Below, piece after piece: positions 9,207 through 17,176 of a stretch of 64,000 nt of DNA. This stretch comes from UBA6144 sp964399165. GTDB lineage: Bacteria; Bdellovibrionota; Bacteriovoracia; Bacteriovoracales; Bacteriovoracaceae. The stretch lies in assembly GCA_964399165.1 (NCBI GenBank), contig CAYNPO010000019.1, positions 3,389-67,388 of the forward strand, in the 5' to 3' direction. The first letter of the stretch is position 1. Each line of letters opens with the position of its first letter. The translations under genes and the position numbers were made by a program. The notes beneath the pieces are model-generated. The model did not search any database and had not been told where the DNA came from. It saw only the letters and a program-made list of their open reading frames with translations.

Positions 9207-9732
9207 TACTGACCGAGCCCGGACCCACATTGTCCGGTTGAAGCACCATCCAGTCTCTCAAGTTCTGGTCGCCTACGAATGATCCTCGCATCAGCTGCAT
9301 GAGGTCCTCCTCCGTTCCTACAAAGACACGGGGAGCTCGCCACCTTGGGCGGAAGAACTGACGAATGGTTCCGTCCACGTAGAGGTGTTGCCCGGCACCG
9401 TAAAAGTTTGGTACCCGGATGAATGTATGGCCCCTATTCTTAACTGCTTCGACGACATAGCCCCTCGCCTCCAGCAATCTTTGCCACAAGGCACTTCCTC
9501 CCCGGCAAAAGTTCTCTTCAATTCGCAGGTCATTTAAGCGCGCTAGGCGCAGGTACTCCGGTATTAGTCCGTTGATCTCTTCCAGTTGACGCGCCTGAGT
9601 CTCGGCCACAATGGCACGTGACCTCAGGCCTGAAAACTGATTCAGCAGGCGCTCAAAACATGAAGCCGCCGCGACTGGGCAGTTCATTAGGGAGTAGGCC
9701 AAAAGAATAGAGCCCAGCAGTCGGGAGACCAC
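9190..9732 (-). CDS. Secreted protein with a transglutaminase-like Cys-His-Asp pattern
   Basis: A 180-residue protein that I do not recognise by name. The reading frame begins with GTG at 9732 and a hydrophobic signal sequence ending near AAAS. The mature part carries a spaced C76 (NFCRGGSALWQRLL), H102 (GHTFIRV) and D120 (LYVDGTIRQFF). That order and context resemble the transglutaminase/NlpC-like cysteine fold, where Cys caps a helix and His and Asp sit on adjacent strands. A secreted peptidase or transglutaminase-like role is inferred from this only. No clear ribosome-binding site precedes the GTG, so an internal ATG at residue 16 is possible. It is convergent with uvrA and follows atpE on the same strand. 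Confidence 0.55.
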   Translation of the reverse strand: MVSRLLGSILLAYSLMNCPVAAASCFERLLNQFSGLRSRAIVAETQARQLEEINGLIPEYLRLARLNDLRIEENFCRGGSALWQRLLEARGYVVEAVKNRGHTFIRVPNFYGAGQHLYVDGTIRQFFRPRWRAPRVFVGTEEDLMQLMRGSFVGDQNLRDWMVLQPDNVGPGSVSINLGS

Positions 9733-9781
9733 GAAGATCTATCGGATTATCGGAGTGAGTAAATTACCGAGGGGAATAATC

Positions 9782-9804
9782 GGGACGGGGAGGATCCCCG
9801 TCCC
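9782..9804 (-). terminator. Hairpin downstream of atpE, possible terminator
   Basis: A perfect 10-bp inverted repeat (GGGACGGGGA and TCCCCGTCCC) with a 3-base loop lies 13 bp past the atpE stop. On the minus strand it is followed by GATTATT rather than a real T-run, so it may be a weak terminator or a 3' stabilising hairpin for the F0 message rather than an efficient intrinsic terminator. Confidence 0.5.
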
Positions 9805-9816
9805 AAGGAGTCCAAA

Positions 9817-10047
9817 TTAGACAGCGGGCTTGATCAAGAAGGCGATAACGAAGGCGTAGATCACCAGGGATTCGATCAGAGCGAGGGCAATGATCATCGG
9901 GGTGAACAGTTTGTCGGCGGCGGCGGGGTTGCGGGCGATGCCTTCGAGGGCAACAGAGGCGGCCTTAGATTGGCCGACGGCGCCGCCGATGGAGGCAGCA
10001 GCGATGCAAACACCAGAAGCGATAGCGAGCCATGCGTTCAGTTCCAT
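9817..10047 (-). CDS. atpE: ATP synthase F0 subunit c
   Basis: The c subunit forms the rotating ring of the F0 motor. The 76-residue hairpin has two membrane helices joined by the polar ARNP loop (R39-N40-P41), and the ion-carrying carboxylate is E59 in helix 2. Q26 in GQSKAAS, E59, S60 and Y64 (ESLVIY) line up with ligands of sodium-binding c-rings, although a Leu replaces the usual Thr after Ser; proton use remains the default. An AAGGAAAAG ribosome-binding site precedes the ATG. It follows atpB by 56 bp. Helix length and the single E59 argue for a normal ring subunit. Confidence 0.96.
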   Translation of the reverse strand: MELNAWLAIASGVCIAAASIGGAVGQSKAASVALEGIARNPAAADKLFTPMIIALALIESLVIYAFVIAFLIKPAV

Positions 10048-10103
10048 TGTCTTTTCCTTTGTCCCGCTCTGGGGACGGTTAGTGACTCTTGCCCGTGCTC
10101 CAA

Positions 10104-10874
10104 TCAGTGGTGGGCGGCGTGCTCATCATGATCGTGATGGGCGGTCGCCAAGCTGATGTAGACCATGGTCAAAAGCGTGAATACGAAAGCTTGCATGAAA
10201 CATACGAAGAGGCCGATCACGTAGAAGGGGATCGGCACGATGTAGGGCACCAGCCCGGAGAAGATGGAGAGCACCAAGTGGTCGCCCTCCATGTTGCCCT
10301 TGAGGCGCAGGCCCAAGGAGAGCGGGCGCACAGCGTGGGAGATGATCTCGATGGGGAAGATCAGCACTGCGAGGTACCACACTGGGCCCATGAAGTGCTT
10401 GATGTGGCCCCACAGCCCCTGCTCTTTGATGCCCTGGTAGTTGTAGTACAGGAACACAAAAATCCCAAGGGCGAGGGTCGTGTTGAAGTTGTCTGTGGCA
10501 GGAAGAAAGCCTGGAATCAAGCCCGCGAGGTTGTTGATCAGAATGAAGGAAAACAGGAGCATGATGACGGTGTAGTACTTCTTCGCCTGCTCCTCGCCCA
10601 TGATGTTGCGGGCCAGGTTGTAAACGAACTGGCCCAGGGCCTCCACGACGTTGCGGAAGGTGATGCCCTTGTCGGGGATGGCGGTGTTCTTCACCCCAGA
10701 GATTTTGGAGCGGTAGGTGACGCCAACGAGCAAGAAAACCGTAGCGATCACGAAGAAGGTCATCACGTGCTGGGGCTGGTGGAGGGTGTGCTCCAGCTGG
10801 CCCAGGAAGGTGTAGCCGCTGGCGTGGGCGAGCGCGGGGAAGAGGCCAGCCAAAAGGGAGCCAAAGAGCTTCAT
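10104..10874 (-). CDS. atpB: ATP synthase F0 subunit a
   Basis: Subunit a is the stator channel that feeds ions to the c-ring. The 256-residue protein has the expected five to six membrane helices, the NNLAGLIPG motif and the essential arginine R190 in RPLSLGLRL. After that arginine the helix reads KGNMEGDH, so K192, E196, D198 and H199 place more charge next to the half-channels than the usual FGNM(x)AG(E/H). The C-terminus is rich in histidine and acid (HHDHDEHAAHH). The N-terminus resembles a signal sequence. Its position between the atpI-like gene and atpE matches F0 operons of related bacteria. Confidence 0.95.
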   Translation of the reverse strand: MKLFGSLLAGLFPALAHASGYTFLGQLEHTLHQPQHVMTFFVIATVFLLVGVTYRSKISGVKNTAIPDKGITFRNVVEALGQFVYNLARNIMGEEQAKKYYTVIMLLFSFILINNLAGLIPGFLPATDNFNTTLALGIFVFLYYNYQGIKEQGLWGHIKHFMGPVWYLAVLIFPIEIISHAVRPLSLGLRLKGNMEGDHLVLSIFSGLVPYIVPIPFYVIGLFVCFMQAFVFTLLTMVYISLATAHHDHDEHAAHH

Positions 10875-10884
10875 GAAGGTACCT

Positions 10885-11265
10885 TTATTTGGAAAAAGCG
10901 CTTCCTTTTTTAATACTCATCACGAGGATAATCAATTGAAATGTGTAGAGTATGATCCCGTGCAGCACGAGATGGCGCCCAAATTTTATCAGTGCGTAAA
11001 AGCTCACTAAGATCACGGCCATCTTCAGCACCATCTTGCCCGCAAGCTTAAGGTTGCTGGTCTCCTCCGCTGATCCCGCCATCTTGCGGAAGGCGGCTCC
11101 GAAAATGAGCACCATGAGCCACTGGTTGAGGGCCGAGCTGAGGACAATGGCGCACAGAAGCATCCAGTCCAAAGCATCCCAACGGGCGGCAAGGCCCGCC
11201 AGCAGCAGGGCGGTCACCGTCCCAAAAACGTATTTCTTATTGTCGACGCTTTCCGACCAATCCAA
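10885..11265 (-). CDS. AtpI-like small membrane protein of the F0 cluster
   Basis: A 126-residue protein with about four hydrophobic segments, upstream of atpB and overlapping the preceding small gene by 29 bp. Its size, hydropathy and position fit the ATP synthase subunit I (UncI/AtpI) group, which helps c-ring assembly. Sequence identity to AtpI cannot be judged by eye. The only start available in frame is the TTG at 11265, as no ATG or GTG lies near the expected N-terminus. Confidence 0.65.
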   Translation of the reverse strand: MDWSESVDNKKYVFGTVTALLLAGLAARWDALDWMLLCAIVLSSALNQWLMVLIFGAAFRKMAGSAEETSNLKLAGKMVLKMAVILVSFYALIKFGRHLVLHGIILYTFQLIILVMSIKKGSAFSK

Positions 11266-11437
11266 GCCGCACCATCCAGAAGAGCGTGTTCACGATAACA
11301 GCGATGAGGATGAAAAGTCCCCAGCCCCAACCGAAAACTCCGTTCTGCACCAAGGCGTAGATCCCAAAGAAAGCCCCTAGAATCAACGAAGGCAGTCCCA
11401 TGGCGAGGCCCATAACTTTCCACCAAGCCTGCTTCAC
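11237..11437 (-). CDS. AtpZ-like two-helix membrane protein
   Basis: A 66-residue protein with two membrane helices and a basic tail (GKRRQ). Size, glycine-rich first helix (GLAMGLPSLILGAFFG) and position before the AtpI-like gene fit the AtpZ/F0-ATPase accessory family, proposed to assist Mg/Ca handling or assembly of the synthase. The GTG start overlaps the stop of the TPR lipoprotein gene (GTGA), which indicates translational coupling. The assignment rests on context and topology. Confidence 0.6.
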   Translation of the reverse strand: MKQAWWKVMGLAMGLPSLILGAFFGIYALVQNGVFGWGWGLFILIAVIVNTLFWMVRLGLVGKRRQ

Positions 11438-12243
11438 CGCTTTCTCGCTACCCGGCGGGCATATAGTGCCTTCAGCCTGTCTTTGATGACCTGTGGATTG
11501 GGATGGTCATCTAGAAGCGAGTAGTAAATGTTGTAGGCTTCCTTGAGCTTCTCACCGGATTCATAGGCATTCGCCACGAGAAACTTCGTTTTCACGATGA
11601 GGTCTTTGCGCTTCTCGCGCTTCATGTAATCGAACCACTTTTCCACGGCCTCTTCCCACCTGCGGCCGTAAAACCGGATCAAGCCTTGGTAATAGAAGCT
11701 GTCTATGTGATGGGCATGGTTGGTGTCGCTGGCAAAGCGGGCGAAGCGCGCATCCGCCTTGGCTAGCTCGCCAGCCTCGAACTGAGCCTCGGCAATACGA
11801 AAATCATAATCGTCTGCACTCTTCAAGCGGGGCTTAAAGGCCATGAGGGTTTGATAAGCCCTGATGGCAGCCGGGTAATCCTTGTTTACGCTGAAGCTAA
11901 TCTCAGCAATCTTCTCCAATGCCTTCACCTGGTTGCGTGGAGTCTCGTCGTTCTCCACAATAAAGCGGTAATGGCCGAGGGCCCGTGCGGGCTGGTTTAA
12001 GTAAAGGTAGTAAATCTCTGCGAGCTGATAGTGGATCTTGGCTCGCAAGTCCTTGGCGGGACTCTTGCGGAGAAGACGCTCATACGCCTCGGCAGCATTG
12101 GCGTACTCCTGGCGCTCTACATGGTCCTGCGCAGTGAGGATTTCCCGGTTGAGCCCCGAAGTGAAGTCACAAGAAGCTAGCAGCATGGGCCCCACCAAGG
12201 ACAGGACCCATGCCCATGGTCTACTGCGGGGTTTCAGGGCCAC
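11434..12243 (-). CDS. TPR-repeat lipoprotein
   Basis: A lipoprotein of 269 residues from the GTG at 12243, which has AAGGGGG upstream; another GTG at 12261 is possible. The signal peptide ends in the lipobox LASC. The mature part is a run of helical hairpins typical of tetratricopeptide repeats (YANAAEAYERLL, ARALGHYRFIV, YPAAIRAYQTLM, EEAVEKWFDYM). This resembles periplasmic TPR scaffolds such as BamD or YbgF-type proteins, but no specific family can be named. It overlaps the end of gyrA by 23 bp and the next gene by four, so it belongs to the gyrA-F0 transcription unit. Confidence 0.75.
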   Translation of the reverse strand: MALKPRSRPWAWVLSLVGPMLLASCDFTSGLNREILTAQDHVERQEYANAAEAYERLLRKSPAKDLRAKIHYQLAEIYYLYLNQPARALGHYRFIVENDETPRNQVKALEKIAEISFSVNKDYPAAIRAYQTLMAFKPRLKSADDYDFRIAEAQFEAGELAKADARFARFASDTNHAHHIDSFYYQGLIRFYGRRWEEAVEKWFDYMKREKRKDLIVKTKFLVANAYESGEKLKEAYNIYYSLLDDHPNPQVIKDRLKALYARRVARKR

Positions 12244-14710
12244 CCTCGCCCCCTTCCGCACTTTCGGGGCCGTCGTCGGGGTCTACGATTTTCTCCACCG
12301 CCACGACTTTCTCATCCGGCTTCACGTTGATCAGGCGCACACCCTGGGTATTGCGACCCAGGAGTGAGATGCCAGAGATCTTGGTTCGGATAACCTGACC
12401 CTTGTCAGTGATGATCATAAGGTCGTCACGCTCGGTAACGGGCTTTATGGAGACGATGTTTCCGGTCTTCTCGGTGAGTTTCATGGCAAGGATGCCTTTC
12501 CCCCCGCGGGACTGCGTGCGGTACTCGGTCTCTTCGGAGCGTTTGCCGTAGCCACGCTCGGTGACCGTGAGAATTTCTACACCGGGCTCGAGAAGCTCCA
12601 TCCCGATGACCTTCTCGCCCTCCTCTAGCGCCATGCCCTTCACGCCTTGTGACACCCGTCCCATGGCACGTGCGTCGTCCTCGGCGAAGCGGATGGTCTT
12701 TCCGCCATCTGAGCACAAGAGGATGTCTTTCTTCCCGTCCGTCACGCGAACTGCGTTCACGGCATCGCCATCCAAGACCTTAATGGCCTTGATGCCGCTG
12801 GATTTTACGTGCTTGTACTCGTTGAGCTCGGAGCGCTTGATCACTCCTTGCTCGGTGGAGATGACCAGGAACTTGCCCTCCCAGTCCTTCGGCACGGTGA
12901 TGATCTGCTGGACCTTCTCGCCAGCGGGCACGTTCAGCAAGTTCACCACGTTTCGGCCCTTGGCGGTGCGCACGCCCTCCGGGATCTGGTAAACCTTGAG
13001 CGTGAACACGGTCCCCTTGTCGGTGAAGATCATCAGCGTATCGTGCGTCTCGGCGGTGAAGATGGTGGTGTAGAAATCCTCTTCCAGGTCCGCGCCCTTC
13101 ACGCCCTTCCCGCCGCGCTTCTGGGAGCGGTAGGTGTCGATCGCCATGCGCTTCAGGTAACCCTTGTGGGTGATTGTGACGATGACTTCCTCATTGGCGA
13201 TGAGGTCTTCCATCTGGAGTTCGTCGGCTTGTGCCACGATCTCCGTCTTGCGCTGGTCGGCGTAGTCGGTACGGATTTGGGTGAACTCGTCGCGGATCAG
13301 ACCGCGGATGAGCTGCTCGCTGGCAAGGATGCCTTCCAGACGGGCGATCTCGGCCATGACCGCCTGGTAGTCAGCGATGATCTTGTCGCGCTCGAGCCCC
13401 GTGAGGCGCTGCAGGCGCATGTCGAGGACGGCCTGCGCCTGTATCTGCGATAGGCTGAACTTGGCCATCAATTGGTCTTTGGCCTGCTGGGGTCCCTCGG
13501 CTTTCTTAATCAGCTCCACGATGGCGTCGATATTCTCGACGGCTATCTTGAGTCCTTCCAAGATGTGGGCGCGCTCGCGCGCCTTCTTGAGTTCGTACGT
13601 GGTACGGCGGATGACAACTTCACGACGATGTTCGATGAAGCACTCAAGTTGTTCCTTGAGGTTCATGACCCGTGGTTGACCGTTATAGATCGACAGGAAG
13701 ATGATCCCGAAGGACACCTGCATTTGAGTCTGCTTGTAGAGACGGTTGAGCAGCACGGAGCCGTTCTCACCTTTCTTTACGTCGATCACCACGCGGATGC
13801 CCTCGCGGGAGGACTCGTCGCGGATGTCGGAAATGCCCTCGAGCTCTTTCTCATGCACAAGCTCAGCGATCCGCTCGATGAGCTTCGCCTTGTTCACCTG
13901 GTAGGGGATCTCTGTGATGATGATGCGCTCGCGGTCGTTCTTTCCGACCTCAATCTCGGCCTTGGCGCGGATTTGAATCACGCCCTTGCCGGTGTGGTAT
14001 GCTTGCTGAATGCCGGCGGTACCATGGATGGCGCCCCCAGTGGGGAAGTCCGGCCCAGGGATCATACGCACGAGTTCGTGTACGGTGGTACCGGGGTTTT
14101 CTAGCAAGGCGAGGAGGCCGTCCATCACCTCGCCCAGATTATGCGGTGGGATGTTGGTGGCCATGCCGACCGCAATCCCGGCGGAGCCGTTGATCAGCAG
14201 GTTGGGAATCTTGGTGGGGAAGACGGTGGGCTCCTGGAGTGAGCCGTCGTAGTTCTCCTGCCAGTCGACGGTTTCCTTGTCGATGTCGCCGAGGATGTCA
14301 TTGGCCATCTTCTGCATGCGCACTTCGGTGTAACGCATGGCCGCGGCATTGTCCCCGTCGATGGAGCCGAAGTTCCCTTGGCCGTCGATGATGGGGTAGC
14401 GCATGGAGAAGTCCTGCGCCAAGCGCACCATCGCGCCGTAGACCGCGGAGTCGCCATGGGGATGGTATTTACCAATCACGTCCCCGACCACGCGGGCGGA
14501 CTTCAGGTAGGAGCGGTTATGGTAGTTGTTAAGCATGTGCATGGCGTAAAGGATACGCCGGTGCACGGGCTTGAATCCGTCGCGAACGTCGGGGAGAGCG
14601 CGGCCCACGATCACCGACATGGCGTAATCGAGGTAGCAGTTCTTCATCTCCTCCTGGATCAGTAGGGGGGCGATGGTTCCGTGGTTGGGGGCCTGGGTGT
14701 CGTTGCTCAT
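12221..14710 (-). CDS. gyrA: DNA gyrase subunit A
   Basis: GyrA cuts and rejoins DNA in the GyrA2B2 complex that adds negative supercoils. At 829 residues it is full length. The catalytic tyrosine is Y127 (AAMRYTE). The quinolone pocket reads HPHGDSAVYGAMVRLAQ: S88 is the serine of sensitive enzymes, but G92 occupies the place usually held by Asp or Glu. The GyrA box is QKRGGKG in the C-terminal wrapping domain, with a second similar QSRGGKG further on. The N-terminal 15 residues are a short extension. It lies 9 bp after gyrB and overlaps the TPR lipoprotein gene. Confidence 0.97.
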   Translation of the reverse strand: MSNDTQAPNHGTIAPLLIQEEMKNCYLDYAMSVIVGRALPDVRDGFKPVHRRILYAMHMLNNYHNRSYLKSARVVGDVIGKYHPHGDSAVYGAMVRLAQDFSMRYPIIDGQGNFGSIDGDNAAAMRYTEVRMQKMANDILGDIDKETVDWQENYDGSLQEPTVFPTKIPNLLINGSAGIAVGMATNIPPHNLGEVMDGLLALLENPGTTVHELVRMIPGPDFPTGGAIHGTAGIQQAYHTGKGVIQIRAKAEIEVGKNDRERIIITEIPYQVNKAKLIERIAELVHEKELEGISDIRDESSREGIRVVIDVKKGENGSVLLNRLYKQTQMQVSFGIIFLSIYNGQPRVMNLKEQLECFIEHRREVVIRRTTYELKKARERAHILEGLKIAVENIDAIVELIKKAEGPQQAKDQLMAKFSLSQIQAQAVLDMRLQRLTGLERDKIIADYQAVMAEIARLEGILASEQLIRGLIRDEFTQIRTDYADQRKTEIVAQADELQMEDLIANEEVIVTITHKGYLKRMAIDTYRSQKRGGKGVKGADLEEDFYTTIFTAETHDTLMIFTDKGTVFTLKVYQIPEGVRTAKGRNVVNLLNVPAGEKVQQIITVPKDWEGKFLVISTEQGVIKRSELNEYKHVKSSGIKAIKVLDGDAVNAVRVTDGKKDILLCSDGGKTIRFAEDDARAMGRVSQGVKGMALEEGEKVIGMELLEPGVEILTVTERGYGKRSEETEYRTQSRGGKGILAMKLTEKTGNIVSIKPVTERDDLMIITDKGQVIRTKISGISLLGRNTQGVRLINVKPDEKVVAVEKIVDPDDGPESAEGGEGGPETPQ

Positions 14711-14719
14711 AGTCGGTCC

Positions 14720-17167
14720 TCAGATGTCCAGATTGCGCACGTTGAGGGCGTTCTGTTCGACGAACTCCCGGCGAGGGTCCACCTGATCCCCCATGAGTAC
14801 GGAGAACACCTGGTCGGCATCGATGGTGTCCTCGATCTTGACTTGCAAAAGGGTTCGGTTGACCGGGGCCATGGTGGTTTCCCAAAGTTGTTCGGGGTTC
14901 ATTTCGCCCAGACCCTTGTAGCGCTGGATATAGGCGCCCTGACGGGATTCCTGGGAGACGAACCCAGCGAATTCCGACAAGCCGCAGAACTCCTGCTTGC
15001 CGTCTGTGCGTTTGAACGCGATCTTCGCGTTTAGAACGCGCTGGATGCCCTCCTGGTGGTTGACCAGGTCCTCATACTCGCTGGAGTCGATGAAGTTCAT
15101 GCCGATGCGGAAGTTCTTCGTCTTGAGGGACGAGAGCACTTGGACGTGGATTTGCCATCCCAGAGCCTTGCCATCCTCCTCCACGCGGAGATTGTAACGC
15201 TTCAGACTGGCAGGGTCGCGCGCACCGAGGCGAGCGTTAAGTTCCTCAGCATACTTTTCAAGGACAGGCTTGTTCTTCAGGACGTCCGCGGTCAGGCGCG
15301 TTCCTTCGAGAAGGGTGCGCAAGAAGTCGGCGTCGTAATGGCGGTCATAAGAGTCGAGGATGCTGTTGTAGTTGCGGAACTTGTTCACCAGGGCCTTGGC
15401 TTGCTCAAGGTCCACGGGTTTCCCGTCGAATGTCACTTCACACTCAGTGAGGGAGCTGGAAACCAGGAAAGACTCAAGCTCCTTCTCGTCTTTAAGGTAA
15501 CGCTCGTTCTTGCCCTTCTTGTATTTGAACAGGGGCGGCTGGGCGATGAAAAGGTGACCGCGTTCAACAATCTCCGGGAATTGACGGTAGAACAGCGTGA
15601 GTAACAGGGTCCGGATGTGCGCACCATCCACGTCCGCGTCGGTCATGATGACGATCTTGTGGTAGCGCAGCTTGGAGACGTCGAAGCTGTCTTTTCCGAT
15701 GCCGGTGCCGATGGCCTGTACCAGCATCTTGATTTCGTCATTGGAGAGCATCTTGTCGTAACGGGCCTTCTCGACGTTGAGGATCTTTCCCTTGAGCGGA
15801 AGTACAGCTTGGGTGCGGCGGTCACGACCCTGCTTGGCCGAGCCACCGGCCGAGTCACCTTCCACAATGTAGATTTCACACAGCTCGGGGTTTTTCTCCT
15901 GGCAGTCGGCCATCTTGCCGGGCAAGCCGGAGAAGTCCAGGGCCGTTTTCCGGCGGGTAAGTTCACGGGCCTTGCGGGCGGCTTCGCGGGCAGCGGCAGC
16001 GTCGATGGACTTCTTGAGGATGGTTTTGCCCACGTTGGGGTTTTCCTCCAAGTAAATCTTGAGCCTTTCCCCGACAAGGGAGTTCACGATTCCTTCTACC
16101 TCAGAGTTGCCCAGCTTCGACTTCGTCTGTCCTTCGAACTGTGGGTTCTTGAGTTTGACCGAGATGATGGCCGTGAGGCCCTCGCGCATATCATCACCGG
16201 TGAGGGCGATTTTCACATTCTTGAGGATGTTGTTGTCTTTTGCGTAGTTGTTCAGGACGCGGGTGAGCGCGGTCTTGAAGCCCGACACGTGGGTACCGCC
16301 CTCAGGTGTGTTGATGTTGTTGGCGTAGGAGGTCAGTACCTCGGAGTAAGAGTCCGTCCACTGCATGGCCAACTCGACCTCGTAATCCTCGCGTGTCTGT
16401 GAAAGGTAGACCGGCTCGCGGTGGAGCGGGCTCTTGGCCCGGTTGAGATAGCTGACGAATTCCCCGATGCCACCCTCATAATGGAAGGTTTCTTCCTTCT
16501 CAGAGCGCTCGTCTTTCAGAACGATCTTGAGCCCCTTGTTGAGGAAAGCCATCTCGCGGAAGCGGTTAGCCAAGGTATCGTAGTTGTACTCGTGAACCTC
16601 GAAGATCTCGCTGTCGGCCTTGAAGGTAACCGCGGTTCCGGTATCCTTCGGGTCACAATCACCGACGACTTTCAGTGGCTCTTTGGAAACGCCTTTGGCG
16701 AACTCCACCTTGTGAAGCTTGCCGTTTTTCTTGATCTCGAGGCGTACCCACTTAGAGAGGGCGTTTACCACCGATGCGCCCACGCCGTGGAGGCCACCGG
16801 AAACTTTGTAGGCGCCGCCGTCCTCGTTGAATTTCCCGCCCGCGTGAAGTTTTGTGTACACAAGCTCGGCTGCAGACATCTTCTCCGTGGGGTGCATGTC
16901 CACGGGGATGCCCCGCCCGTTGTCCACCACGCTCACAGAATTATCAACGTGGATGAAAACCTTGATCTCTGTGCAATAACCGGCCAGTGCTTCGTCCACG
17001 GCATTATCAACGATCTCGTAAACGCAGTGGTGGAACCCACGCACGCCCGTGTCGCCGATGTACATGCCGGGGCGCTTTCGCACGGCCTCGAGTCCCTCGA
17101 GCACCTTGATCTTGTCCGCGGTGTACTCGGTGTGGACCTTGGAAATGCTTTCGGTGGTGGTGGTCAT
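14720..17167 (-). CDS. gyrB: DNA gyrase subunit B
   Basis: GyrB is the ATPase of gyrase. The 815-residue protein has the GHKL motifs in order: EIVDNAVDEALAG, then DNGRGIPVDMHPTEK, then GGLHGVGASVVNALS. The TOPRIM metal site is EGDSAGGSAKQGRDR near residue 435, with MTDADVDGAHIRTLLLTLFYR after it. The C-terminal tail holds the GyrA contact (RYKGLGEMNPEQLWETTM). Length and motifs point to gyrase rather than ParE. recF ends 9 bp upstream and gyrA starts 9 bp downstream, a typical replication-gene operon. Confidence 0.97.
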   Translation of the reverse strand: MTTTTESISKVHTEYTADKIKVLEGLEAVRKRPGMYIGDTGVRGFHHCVYEIVDNAVDEALAGYCTEIKVFIHVDNSVSVVDNGRGIPVDMHPTEKMSAAELVYTKLHAGGKFNEDGGAYKVSGGLHGVGASVVNALSKWVRLEIKKNGKLHKVEFAKGVSKEPLKVVGDCDPKDTGTAVTFKADSEIFEVHEYNYDTLANRFREMAFLNKGLKIVLKDERSEKEETFHYEGGIGEFVSYLNRAKSPLHREPVYLSQTREDYEVELAMQWTDSYSEVLTSYANNINTPEGGTHVSGFKTALTRVLNNYAKDNNILKNVKIALTGDDMREGLTAIISVKLKNPQFEGQTKSKLGNSEVEGIVNSLVGERLKIYLEENPNVGKTILKKSIDAAAAREAARKARELTRRKTALDFSGLPGKMADCQEKNPELCEIYIVEGDSAGGSAKQGRDRRTQAVLPLKGKILNVEKARYDKMLSNDEIKMLVQAIGTGIGKDSFDVSKLRYHKIVIMTDADVDGAHIRTLLLTLFYRQFPEIVERGHLFIAQPPLFKYKKGKNERYLKDEKELESFLVSSSLTECEVTFDGKPVDLEQAKALVNKFRNYNSILDSYDRHYDADFLRTLLEGTRLTADVLKNKPVLEKYAEELNARLGARDPASLKRYNLRVEEDGKALGWQIHVQVLSSLKTKNFRIGMNFIDSSEYEDLVNHQEGIQRVLNAKIAFKRTDGKQEFCGLSEFAGFVSQESRQGAYIQRYKGLGEMNPEQLWETTMAPVNRTLLQVKIEDTIDADQVFSVLMGDQVDPRREFVEQNALNVRNLDI

Positions 17168-17176
17168 TGCGGGCTC

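Noticed and set aside
10089..10913. A 274-codon open frame antisense to atpB
   Set aside because: Composition is dominated by Asp, Glu, Val and His, the usual reverse-complement shadow of a membrane protein, and atpB is certain.
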